Of a DNA stretch of 64,000 nucleotides, positions 26,238-33,989 are shown piece after piece (the first letter of the stretch is position 1; every line of letters begins with the position of its first letter). The DNA comes from Collinsella tanakaei YIT 12063 (GTDB lineage Bacteria > Actinomycetota > Coriobacteriia > Coriobacteriales > Coriobacteriaceae), in assembly GCF_000225705.1 (NCBI RefSeq), contig NZ_JH126467.1, positions 1 to 64,000 of the forward strand. Reading direction: 5' to 3'. The translations under genes and the position numbers were made by a program. A model generated the notes under the pieces. That model had not been told where the DNA came from. It saw nothing but the letters and a program-made list of their open reading frames with translations, and did not search any database.

Positions 26238-27200
26238 GTGGAATATCGTCTGATCGACACGCAAGAGGCCTGGGACCAGATTGTCCGAACCCATAACGGC
26301 CACCCCATGCAGTCTTGGGGCTGGGGATCGCTCAAGGAGCAGACCGGTTCTTGGACCGCGCATCATGTGGTGTGCGAGGATGCCGGCTCATTTGTCTGCG
26401 CCGCGTTGGTACTGGTTCGCAAGCTTCCCTGGCCGTTCAAGAGCATCTGCTATTCTCCGCGCGGTCCCATTGTTGAGGATGTCGCCGATCTGCCCCGCGC
26501 TGCGGACCTTATCGCCCAGTGGTGCCGCGAGCACGTGCACGCCGTTTCGCTCAAGATCGACCCGGGCGTGTCCGGCGTGACCCTCAATGACGGTTGGAAG
26601 CAGGGGAGCACCATCTTGATCGCCAACACCGCGGTGATCGATACCGTGCCGGATGAGGATGCCGTTCTCAAGAGCTTTCATTCCAAGAAGGCCCGCCAGT
26701 ACATTCGCAAGGCCGGGCGCATGGGCGTCGAGGTGCGTCGTGCAACTCGCGAGGACCTGCCGGCCATTCTCGACCTCTATCACAAGACGGCTGAAGAGGA
26801 TAACTTCTTTATCCATGATGACCATTACTACCAGGTGGCATTTGACGCTATGGACGATGTGAACCAGGTCTTTGTCGCCGAGTGCGAAGGTCGCCTGCTC
26901 GCGTTTCTGTGGAACGTCACCACGCCTGCCGCTGCGTTTGAGCTCTGGGGCGGCGTGAACGAGGAAGGTAAAACAAAGCGCGCCAACTACTTGCTCAAGT
27001 GGACGGCGATTCTTGAGGCTAAGCAGAGTGGAGCTGTACTCTACGATCTCAACGGTCTGCTCAACGACGGTATCAGCAAGTTTAAGATGCTCTTTATCGA
27101 GGAGCCCACGCAGTGGATCGGCACGTTCGATAAGCCGCTGAGCCCGCTGTTTGGCGTATGGGAGGGCTCGCTCAAGCTGTATCGCAGGCTGTTCAAGTAG
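26238..27200 (+). CDS. FemAB/FemX-family peptidoglycan bridge aminoacyltransferase
   Basis: 320 aa from a GTG at 26238 (VEYRLIDTQEAWDQIV) with ATGGAG eight nt upstream; the longer frame from 26142 lacks a ribosome site. HPMQSWGWGSLKEQTGSW at the N-terminus and VDTVPDEDAVLKSFHSKKARQ-type and FELWGGVNEEGKTKRANYLL-type regions (only the pattern is named here) match the Fem family, which adds amino acids from aminoacyl-tRNA to the lipid II stem peptide. LYDLNGLLNDGISKFKMLF is the usual C-terminal family block. It follows murJ and faces the D-Asp-ligase-like gene, both consistent with cross-bridge assembly. Confidence 0.9.
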   Translation: MEYRLIDTQEAWDQIVRTHNGHPMQSWGWGSLKEQTGSWTAHHVVCEDAGSFVCAALVLVRKLPWPFKSICYSPRGPIVEDVADLPRAADLIAQWCREHVHAVSLKIDPGVSGVTLNDGWKQGSTILIANTAVIDTVPDEDAVLKSFHSKKARQYIRKAGRMGVEVRRATREDLPAILDLYHKTAEEDNFFIHDDHYYQVAFDAMDDVNQVFVAECEGRLLAFLWNVTTPAAAFELWGGVNEEGKTKRANYLLKWTAILEAKQSGAVLYDLNGLLNDGISKFKMLFIEEPTQWIGTFDKPLSPLFGVWEGSLKLYRRLFK

Positions 27201-27208
27201 GTTTTTGT

Positions 27209-27236
27209 GGCCATGCCTTCCGTGCGTGGCCTTTCG
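27209..27236 (+). terminator. Terminator of the FemAB gene
   Basis: GGCCATGC / GCGTGGCC stem with a 7-nt loop followed by TTTCG. Confidence 0.6.
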
Positions 27237-27259
27237 TGCCCGTCGCTTTGTGCTCTTGG

Positions 27260-27481
27260 AAAACGGCCCGTTGTAATACATGAATCGAATTGGGCCGTTT
27301 TATGAGGGTAAAATGGTTCGCTGTAATACACATTTTAAGATTGGTATTAAAAAGAACCAGAAATCTGAGAAAAAGTGGTCCCCCGTAATACCAATTCCAA
27401 AATCGGTATTACGGGGGACCATATGAAACGGTTCAAAATGGTCAAAAGTAATACGCGAGTTCCGGGTATTACTTTTGACCG
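27260..27481. repeat. Cluster of four hairpin repeat units, core GTAATACC-N12-GGTATTAC
   Basis: Lies between the convergent FemAB and ATP-grasp genes. Units: AAAACGGCCC / GGGCCGTTTT (27260-27301); TGGTTC / GAACCA around GTAATACA-N12-GGTATTAA (27314-27359); a perfect 17-bp stem TGGTCCCCCGTAATACC with its complement around a 12-nt loop (27376-27421); and a 15-bp stem GGTCAAAAGTAATAC with its complement around 11 nt (27440-27480), followed by a T6. The last may double as a terminator. No gene is supported. Confidence 0.9.
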
Positions 27482-27549
27482 TTTTTTGCGTCAGTGTCGG
27501 CGGCGCGCATCATCGCTGCAAGGCGCGCCGCCGCAGCCGCCGAGCGACG

Positions 27550-28785
27550 CTAGAACGAGGTCTCGGTGGGCTCGGGGTAGTAGCGTGCGAACTTGCGGTA
27601 CTGGTTGTTCTCCGTCAACTCCACGTCCACCATGCGGCGCAGCGAGCGGTCCGCGGCGTAGCGCTGCGGGTCAAACACGCGGTTCTGGCTCATCAGGCGG
27701 TCGACGCGCGCCAGCAGTTCCGGGTCGCGCACGTAGCGGCGCAACAGGCGGGTGGGCACCAGCGAGTAGAGGATCTCGTTGGTGATGCGCACCGGCCCGA
27801 CGTCTCGTCCGCAAACCAGGTCCTCAACGCAAAACGCCATGGGGTTTGCCCCCGCCGCGCAGTTGTAGAACGAGTTGCGGCCAATGCGCGGGTTTACTTC
27901 CAAGAACAAGCGGCGGCCCGTGGCGGGGTCGCGCTTGATATCGAAGTTGGCAAAACCGCGGTAGCCAATGCTGGTGAGCATGTGGGCGCACTTGTCCCAT
28001 ACGTCGTCCATGGGCTGGGTGATCATGGCCACGGGGTTGCCCAGCATAGAGGGCGCGTGGTCTTCCAGCAACACCTGAGCGCCGCCAAACATGGTGGTCT
28101 TGCCATGGCTATCTATGTAGAGGGTGACGCTGTCCATATAGGTGTCGTCGCCGCCGATAAGCTCCTGCACCAAAAAGTTGCCGGCGAACCCGGCGTCGCG
28201 CAGCTTGGCCCATAGCTCGTCCAGCTGCTCCTGGCGCTCGATAAAGTAGACCTTCTTAAAGCCCATGTTGATAAAGCTGGCGTATTCGGGCGAGTACGCG
28301 GGCTTGGCAACCAGGGGAAAAGCGATTTTGCTGGGGGCGATCGGCTCGTTTCCAGCCAAGCGCACCAGTTCGGTTGCGGGCGTGTCCAGGCCGTGCGCGC
28401 GGCATAGCTCGTTAAAGCGGTTCTTGTTCGAGACCTGTGCGATCACCTCGGCGGACGGGGTGGGCGAGACTATGCCCTCGATCTGCGCCTTGGCGGCGTT
28501 AACGGCGGGGATGCACGGCTCGGAGTTGGTGATCAGCACCACGGTCTTATCGCGGTTGCGCACCGCGATGCGGCGCACGTGATCGCAGATCTCCTCCGGT
28601 TCGGTGGTGGTGCAGCGAACGTGTTCAAAAATGCGCGAATGCTTGATGATGCCTATGGGCTCCTGAATCAGCGAGATCGCCTTGCAGCCGTATGCCTCGT
28701 GGAACTCGCGTCCAATAGCGTAGGCGCCAATGTCGCCTCCCAAGATGACTGGTAGGATAGATGCATCATGCGAGATGCGGACCAT
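27550..28785 (-). CDS. ATP-grasp ligase similar to D-aspartate ligase (peptidoglycan cross-bridge)
   Basis: 411 aa from the ATG at 28785 (MVRISHDASILPVILGGDIG), with AAAGGGGA seven nt upstream. The order ILPVILGGDIGAYAIGREF, FPLVAKPAYSPEYA, VQELIGGDDTYMDS, GNPVAMITQ, GYRGFANFDIKRD and LFLEVNPRIGRNSF follows that of the enterococcal D-aspartate ligase (Aslfm), which couples D-Asp to the Lys side chain of peptidoglycan precursors. ATP-grasp Mg-binding residues fall in NFDIK and EVNPRIGR. The amino acid used here may differ. The gene faces FemAB across a hairpin-repeat cluster and is divergent from uvrC. Confidence 0.8.
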   Translation of the reverse strand: MVRISHDASILPVILGGDIGAYAIGREFHEAYGCKAISLIQEPIGIIKHSRIFEHVRCTTTEPEEICDHVRRIAVRNRDKTVVLITNSEPCIPAVNAAKAQIEGIVSPTPSAEVIAQVSNKNRFNELCRAHGLDTPATELVRLAGNEPIAPSKIAFPLVAKPAYSPEYASFINMGFKKVYFIERQEQLDELWAKLRDAGFAGNFLVQELIGGDDTYMDSVTLYIDSHGKTTMFGGAQVLLEDHAPSMLGNPVAMITQPMDDVWDKCAHMLTSIGYRGFANFDIKRDPATGRRLFLEVNPRIGRNSFYNCAAGANPMAFCVEDLVCGRDVGPVRITNEILYSLVPTRLLRRYVRDPELLARVDRLMSQNRVFDPQRYAADRSLRRMVDVELTENNQYRKFARYYPEPTETSF

Positions 28786-28948
28786 ATTCGTCCCCTTTGC
28801 ATCGAGATGTTTCACGGGCAAGGTCGCGCGGCCCTTCGGCGCGCGGTCGCTAAGGGGACATGATACCGCATGGCCGTGCCCTTGCTTTCACGGCGGTGCG
28901 CACGGTGCGTTTTTGGACGAGGAATCTACAGCGTTTGGGAGGAGCTGC

Positions 28949-30847
28949 ATGGATATCGCGGGCGGTCCCGTGCCGAGTATCGCCGAGCAGGTGGCGCAGG
29001 TGCCCACCGATCCCGGCTGCTATCTGTGGAAAGACGCTTCCGGCCAGGTTATCTACGTGGGCAAGGCCAAGAACCTGCGCGCCCGCATGCGCCAGTACGT
29101 CACCTTGCAGGACGACCGCCAAAAGATACCCCTCATGATGCAGCTGGTCTCCAGCTTCGACTACATCGTGGTCGACAACGAGCACGAGGCACTTGTGCTC
29201 GAGCGAAACCTCATCGGCCAATACCATCCCTATTTCAACGTTGATTACAAGGACGATAAGTCCTATCCCTACATCGCCATCACCAAGGGCGACGTCTTTC
29301 CCGCTATCAAGTACACGCGCGAGAAGCATCGTCCAGATACGCGCTATTTCGGCCCCTACACGGACAGCCGCGCGGCGCGGGCGACCATCGATACGTTGCG
29401 CAAGGTGTGCCCCATCTGCAGTGCGTCGTGTACGGAGTGGAAGCGCGTGCGCCGCCTGTTAGAGAAAAGCCCCCAGGATGCGGACCTCATCGGTCTTATC
29501 TGCGCGCAGAAGGGCCGCCCCTGTTTCGATTACCACGTGGGGCGCGGTCCGGGCGTGTGCGCGGGCATGATCGACGCGGACTCCTACGCTAAGAACGTGC
29601 GCCGTGTGGAGCGCTTCTTGTCCGGCCAGCGTCGCGACCTCATCGCAGACCTTAAAGAGGAAATGTCCGCTGCCGCCGCGGAGCTTGATTTCGAGCGTGC
29701 CGGCCGCGTCAAGCGCCGCCTCGAGGTAATCGACGGGCTGGACGATCGCCAGCAGGTGGTGTTCCCAACCAGCGTGGATATAGATGTCATCGGCTTCTAC
29801 CGCGAGGAGACCATCGCCGGGGCCTGCGTCTTTGTAGTCCGCGAGGGCCGCACGCAGCGCACCTGCGAGTTCATTCTGGACAAGGGCTTCGACGTCTCGG
29901 AAGAAGAGCTCATAGAGGGCTTTGTCAAGCGCTATTACGACGAGACGGCGGATATCCCCGCAGAGGTCGACGTCGCCTGCGAGCTTGAAGACGGCGAGAT
30001 GATAGGGGAGTGGCTTACCTCCAAGCGCGGCCGCGTGTGCCGCCTGCACCGCCCCCAGCGCGGCGAGAAGCACCACCTGCTCGAGACGGCGCAGCGAAAC
30101 GCCCGCCATGCGCTGCTTCGCTACATGGTGCGCACCGGCTATGCAGACGACCGCACCAACCAGGCCCTGCTTCAGCTGGAGAGCGCCCTGGCCCTGCCCG
30201 CGCCGCCGCTTCGCATCGAGTGCTTCGACATCTCCACCATCCACGGTCGGTTTACCGTGGCGTCCATGGTGGTGTTCACCAATGGTCGCGCGGACAAATC
30301 GCAATACCGCCGCTTCAAGATCCGCGCTGAGCTGGACGAGGCGAACGACTTCGTTTCCATGCAAGAGGTCCTGGGTCGCCGCTATGCTCCAGAGCGCATG
30401 GCGGACGAACGCTTTGGCTCGCGGCCGGATCTACTTGTGGTCGATGGCGGCAAGCCGCAGCTGACCGCGGCGCTCACGCAGCTGGAAGAGCTGGGGCTCG
30501 ACATCCCCGTGTGCGGTCTGGCAAAGGCGGACGAGGAGGTCTTTGTGCCCTGGGACGAGACTCCCGTTGTGCTTCCCACCGGCTCGGCATCGCTCTACCT
30601 CATCAAGCAGGTGCGCGACGAGGCCCATCGTTTTGCGATCACGTTCCACCGCGAGCTTCGTGACAAGGCTATGACCGTATCTATTTTGGACGAGGTGGAG
30701 GGTATAGGACCGCGTCGCAAAAAGGACATCATGAAGCACTTTGGCTCGATGAAGCGACTGCGCGAGGCGAGCGTGGATGAGATCGCGGCGGTTAAGGGCG
30801 TAAGCGAGGACGTTGCCCGGGCGCTTTACGATACCCTTCGTGCATAA
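28949..30847 (+). CDS. uvrC: Excinuclease ABC subunit C
   Basis: 632 aa. It cuts the damaged strand on both sides in nucleotide excision repair. The N-terminal GIY-YIG-type nuclease (GCYLWKDASGQVIYVGKAKNLRARM) is followed by a UVR motif (LKEEMSAAAAELDFERAGRVK, about 225-245), the RNase H-like domain (RIECFDISTIHGRFTVASMV; DLLVVDGGKPQL) and a C-terminal helix-hairpin-helix (EVEGIGPRRKKDIMKHFG). The ATG at 28949 (MDIAGGPVPSI) has GGGAGGAG just before it; a longer frame from 28730 is shadow. A TTTTTGGACGAGGAATC motif is 23 nt upstream. Confidence 0.97.
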   Translation: MDIAGGPVPSIAEQVAQVPTDPGCYLWKDASGQVIYVGKAKNLRARMRQYVTLQDDRQKIPLMMQLVSSFDYIVVDNEHEALVLERNLIGQYHPYFNVDYKDDKSYPYIAITKGDVFPAIKYTREKHRPDTRYFGPYTDSRAARATIDTLRKVCPICSASCTEWKRVRRLLEKSPQDADLIGLICAQKGRPCFDYHVGRGPGVCAGMIDADSYAKNVRRVERFLSGQRRDLIADLKEEMSAAAAELDFERAGRVKRRLEVIDGLDDRQQVVFPTSVDIDVIGFYREETIAGACVFVVREGRTQRTCEFILDKGFDVSEEELIEGFVKRYYDETADIPAEVDVACELEDGEMIGEWLTSKRGRVCRLHRPQRGEKHHLLETAQRNARHALLRYMVRTGYADDRTNQALLQLESALALPAPPLRIECFDISTIHGRFTVASMVVFTNGRADKSQYRRFKIRAELDEANDFVSMQEVLGRRYAPERMADERFGSRPDLLVVDGGKPQLTAALTQLEELGLDIPVCGLAKADEEVFVPWDETPVVLPTGSASLYLIKQVRDEAHRFAITFHRELRDKAMTVSILDEVEGIGPRRKKDIMKHFGSMKRLREASVDEIAAVKGVSEDVARALYDTLRA

Positions 30848-30848
30848 G

Positions 30849-30869
30849 ACTGTTCAGCACAGTTTTTTC
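30849..30869 (+). terminator. Short hairpin after uvrC
   Basis: ACTGT / ACAGT with a 5-nt loop followed by TTTTTT. Confidence 0.55.
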
Positions 30870-30902
30870 CTCTGTCATAACAAACGGTAAAGTGCAAGTT
30901 TT

Positions 30903-30939
30903 CATCCCGTGAACGGCATATTTCACGGGATGTTTTTTT
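30903..30939 (+). terminator. Strong Rho-independent terminator
   Basis: CATCCCGTGAA / TTCACGGGATG stem followed by seven T. It insulates uvrC from the sialic acid locus. Confidence 0.9.
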
Positions 30940-31298
30940 GTCATCTGGTTATAACAAGTGGTATGAAGAAAAAAGGGCTGAAAGAATTCGATAAAAAACG
31001 AGAGTGATAGGGCGGTTTACTAAAGTAGAGTGCTCAACTGGGGTAACTCTAATAATGTACAAATGTATACGAAGCAAGCTCGAAATAAACTGGTATTAGT
31101 GGTCTTCTCAATAACACCTTGGCAATAATAAGTCAACAAATCCGTGAACGGTCGGTTTTTCCGTATGCGCGATTCAGGGTAACGCTCGCCGAGCGGACAA
31201 CCGAGCGTTCGGATGTGGTCGGTATTGTTAGGTTGTCCGTAAATTGCACGGCGGGTTTTGCCCTGCCGCGTGAAAGCTCTAGTGATTGGAGAGCTATT
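30940..31298. other. Regulatory region of the putative sialic acid locus
   Basis: About 360 bp without a gene, AT-rich with TAATAATG (about 31049) and GGTTATAACAAGTGGTAT near 30948. No operator can be named. AGCTCT at 31275-31280 pairs with AGAGCT at 31290-31295 and would cover the ribosome site GGAGAG (31288-31293) of the first gene. Confidence 0.4.
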
Positions 31299-32900
31299 AT
31301 GCACGATCTGATGAACAGGCGTTCCTTCCTCGGTCTCGCTGGCAGCGCTGCCGCAGTTGCCGGCCTGGGTCTCGCCGGCTGCGGTGGCGGCGGCGACAAG
31401 CCCGCTGGCTCCACTCCGGCCGAGGGCGGCACCAAGGGCGGCGGCACCATCACCGCAGGCTCCGCCTACACCACCACCAACTTCGATCCGTCGAGCACCT
31501 CCTCCGCTCTTGCATGCGGCACCAACTGGCATGTCGTCGAGGGTCTGTACGGCCTGGACTTCCATGACTACAGCGTCTACAACGAGCTGGCCGCCGGCGA
31601 CCCCGAGCAGGTCGACGACACCACCTATGAGATCGCCCTGCGCGACGGCGCCAAGTTCTCCGATGGCAACGCCGTGACCGCTGACGACATCGTCGAGTCC
31701 TTCGTCCGCGCTACCGCCGAGGGCAACATCTACATCCCGATGCTGGCTCCCATCGCCTCCGTCGAGAAGAAGGACGACGCCACCGTCACCGTCAAGACCA
31801 CCGTTCCCAACTTCTCCCTGCTGAAGGAGCGTCTGGCGATCGTCCGCGTCGTCCCTGCTTCTTCCACCAAGGAGGACATGACCGCCAAGCCCGTCGGCTC
31901 CGGCCCCTGGATGTATGAGTCCATCTCCGACTCCGCCGTCGACATGGTTCCCAACCCCGAGTACAACGGCGATCATCCTGCCAAGGACAAGAAGCTGCAC
32001 TACGACATCCTGGTCGACCCCACCGCTCGCGTCACCGCTCAGCAGGAAGGCTCCACGCTCGTCATGGAGATGGTTACCGCTGACGCCGTCGAGCAGCTCG
32101 AGTCCGCCGGCTGCAAGATCGACGTCGTCGACGGCTTCGGCACCCGCTTCATGCTCTTCAACACCCAGAAGGCTCCGTGGGACAACGTCAAGGCCCGCCA
32201 GGCCATCATGTACGCTCTCGACTACGACAAGATGATCGAGAACGCGTTCGCCGGCCTCGCCTCCGCCCCCACCTGCTATCTGCCCAAGTCCTACACCAAC
32301 TATCATGAGGCCTCCACGGTCTACACCCATGATGTTGACAAGGCTAAGTCCCTCCTGGAGGAGGCCGGCGCTACCGGTGGCGCCATCAAGCTCCTCACCA
32401 CGGACAACGAGCAGGTCAAGACCATGGCCGTCCAGGTCCAGCAGGACCTCAAGGAGCTCGGTTTCGACGCTGAGATCGTGACCCGCACCACCGCCGACAC
32501 CTACGCCGACATCGACGCCGGCGGCGACTTCGACCTCCTGCTCGCCCCTGGCGATCCTTCCTGCTTCGGCGCCGACCCCGACCTGCTCATGAACTGGTGG
32601 TACGGCGACAACGCTTGGATGAAGGTCCGCGCCCGCTGGAGCGAGTCCGTTGAGTGGAAGCAGCTCACCGAGCTCATGTCCTCCGCTCTGGGCCAGACCG
32701 GCGACGAGCAGCAGGAGACTTGGAACAAGTGCTTCGACATGATCGCCGAGCAGGCTGTCCTGTACCCGGTTCTCCAAGTCAAGACCGCTACCGCCTCTTG
32801 GAGCGAGAACCCCAACGCCGAGGGTGTCCGCATCGAGGGCTTCGAGGGCATCGGCACCACCGGTTTGTCCTTCATCGACTGCACCACTGTTACCGAGTAA
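31299..32900 (+). CDS. Solute-binding lipoprotein, family 5 (peptide type), probable sialic acid ABC importer
   Basis: 533 aa from the ATG at 31299 (MHDLMNRRSFLGLAG), with GGAGAG upstream; the frame upstream is shadow. NRRSFLGLAG is a twin-arginine-like signal, followed by the lipobox LAGC, so it is a lipoprotein on the outer membrane face. The body is a family-5 binding protein (FEIAL-like YEIALRDGAKFSDGNAVTAD and ARQAIMYALDYDKMIENAF). Family members bind oligopeptides, but related systems carry sialic acid in some bacteria, and nanA-nanK-nanE follow directly. Substrate is therefore inferred from context. A strong hairpin lies between this gene and the permease. Confidence 0.85.
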   Translation: MHDLMNRRSFLGLAGSAAAVAGLGLAGCGGGGDKPAGSTPAEGGTKGGGTITAGSAYTTTNFDPSSTSSALACGTNWHVVEGLYGLDFHDYSVYNELAAGDPEQVDDTTYEIALRDGAKFSDGNAVTADDIVESFVRATAEGNIYIPMLAPIASVEKKDDATVTVKTTVPNFSLLKERLAIVRVVPASSTKEDMTAKPVGSGPWMYESISDSAVDMVPNPEYNGDHPAKDKKLHYDILVDPTARVTAQQEGSTLVMEMVTADAVEQLESAGCKIDVVDGFGTRFMLFNTQKAPWDNVKARQAIMYALDYDKMIENAFAGLASAPTCYLPKSYTNYHEASTVYTHDVDKAKSLLEEAGATGGAIKLLTTDNEQVKTMAVQVQQDLKELGFDAEIVTRTTADTYADIDAGGDFDLLLAPGDPSCFGADPDLLMNWWYGDNAWMKVRARWSESVEWKQLTELMSSALGQTGDEQQETWNKCFDMIAEQAVLYPVLQVKTATASWSENPNAEGVRIEGFEGIGTTGLSFIDCTTVTE

Positions 32901-32948
32901 CTTCGGTTTCACGAGCACGCCTTCACGCGTGACAAAAAGTACGTGAAG

Positions 32949-32986
32949 TGGGGGGTTTGGGTGACTCGCTCTACCTGAACCCCCCA
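32949..32986 (+). promoter_or_regulatory. Intercistronic hairpin after the binding-protein gene
   Basis: TGGGGGGTT pairs perfectly with AACCCCCCA around a 20-nt loop that can itself pair partly. No T-run. It probably boosts the first gene relative to the permease genes, as is common for binding-protein operons. Confidence 0.75.
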
Positions 32987-33026
32987 TTCATCGTTTACTG
33001 CAGTATCAGTAGAGAGAGGGGAAGCA

Positions 33027-33986
33027 GTGAACAATCTTTTGCGCCTCATTGGCCGACGTCTCGTCGCGCTGCCCATCATGGCACTCGGCGTCACGTTGCT
33101 CGTGTTCGGCCTCATGTCGTTCACCGACCCGAGTATTCCCGCGCGCAACGCCCTGGGCGAGGGCGCCTCGCCTGAAGCGATCGAGCAGTATATGGAGGAG
33201 CAGGGTCTTAACGACCCGCTGCCCGAGCGCTACGTGAATTACATCGGCGGTCTGCTCCACGGCGACCTTGGCACCTACGGCGCAGCGCGCACGTCCGTGT
33301 CCTCCCGTATCGCCACGGCCCTGCCCGTTACGATGCAGCTGACCTTCATCGGTCTCATCATCGGCGCCATCGTTTCGTTCGTGCTTGGCGTCATCGCGGC
33401 ACTTTACCGCGACAAGTGGCCCGACCAGTTGATCCGCGTGTTCTCGATCGCCGGCATCGCTACGCCTTCCTTCTGGTTGGCAGTCTTGATGATCTTGGTG
33501 TTCTCGTCTTACATGCACCTGCTGCCGGCTTCCGGTCCTCTGCCGCATTTCACCACCAACCCTGGCGGCTACCTTGCGCGCATGCTCATGCCCGCCATCG
33601 CCTTGGCGTTCCCGCTGACCGGCCAGATGACCCGTATCGTTCGTACGGCTATGGTCGAGGAGCTCGACAAGGACTATGTCCGCACTGCTCGCGGCGGCGG
33701 CCTTCCCGAGTTCGTGGTCATCGCCCGCAACGTGCTTCGCAACGCCCTGATCACCCCCGTTACCACGCTGGGCCTCAAGATCGGTTACCTCATGGGCGGC
33801 GCCGTCGTCATCGAGGTCATCTTCAACCTCCCCGGCATGGGCACGGCGATTCTCGCTGGCATCACCGGTGGCGAGACCATGCTCGTCCAGGGCGTCGTCA
33901 TCGTCGTCGCGCTCGCCTTCGTCATCATCAACATCATCGTTGATATGCTGTATCTGCTCATCAACCCGCGTATTAGGACGGTGTAG
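33027..33986 (+). CDS. ABC importer permease, DppB/OppB type
   Basis: 319 aa. It begins MNNLLRLIGRRLVALPIMALGVTLLVFGLM, the usual DppB start, with an outside domain containing ARNALGEGASPEAIEQYMEE and the EAA-like coupling loop in DYVRTARGGGLPEFVVIARNVLRNALIT. Six helices are expected. GAGAGGGG lies just upstream of the ATG. It pairs with the permease half of the next protein. The operon (binding protein, DppB, DppC-DppD fusion, DppF) is followed by sialic acid genes. Confidence 0.93.
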   Translation: MNNLLRLIGRRLVALPIMALGVTLLVFGLMSFTDPSIPARNALGEGASPEAIEQYMEEQGLNDPLPERYVNYIGGLLHGDLGTYGAARTSVSSRIATALPVTMQLTFIGLIIGAIVSFVLGVIAALYRDKWPDQLIRVFSIAGIATPSFWLAVLMILVFSSYMHLLPASGPLPHFTTNPGGYLARMLMPAIALAFPLTGQMTRIVRTAMVEELDKDYVRTARGGGLPEFVVIARNVLRNALITPVTTLGLKIGYLMGGAVVIEVIFNLPGMGTAILAGITGGETMLVQGVVIVVALAFVIINIIVDMLYLLINPRIRTV

Positions 33987-33989
33987 GCC

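Noticed and set aside
27260-27481. Possible CRISPR array
   Set aside because: No constant repeat with equal-length unique spacers; the units are hairpins with variable, covarying stems.
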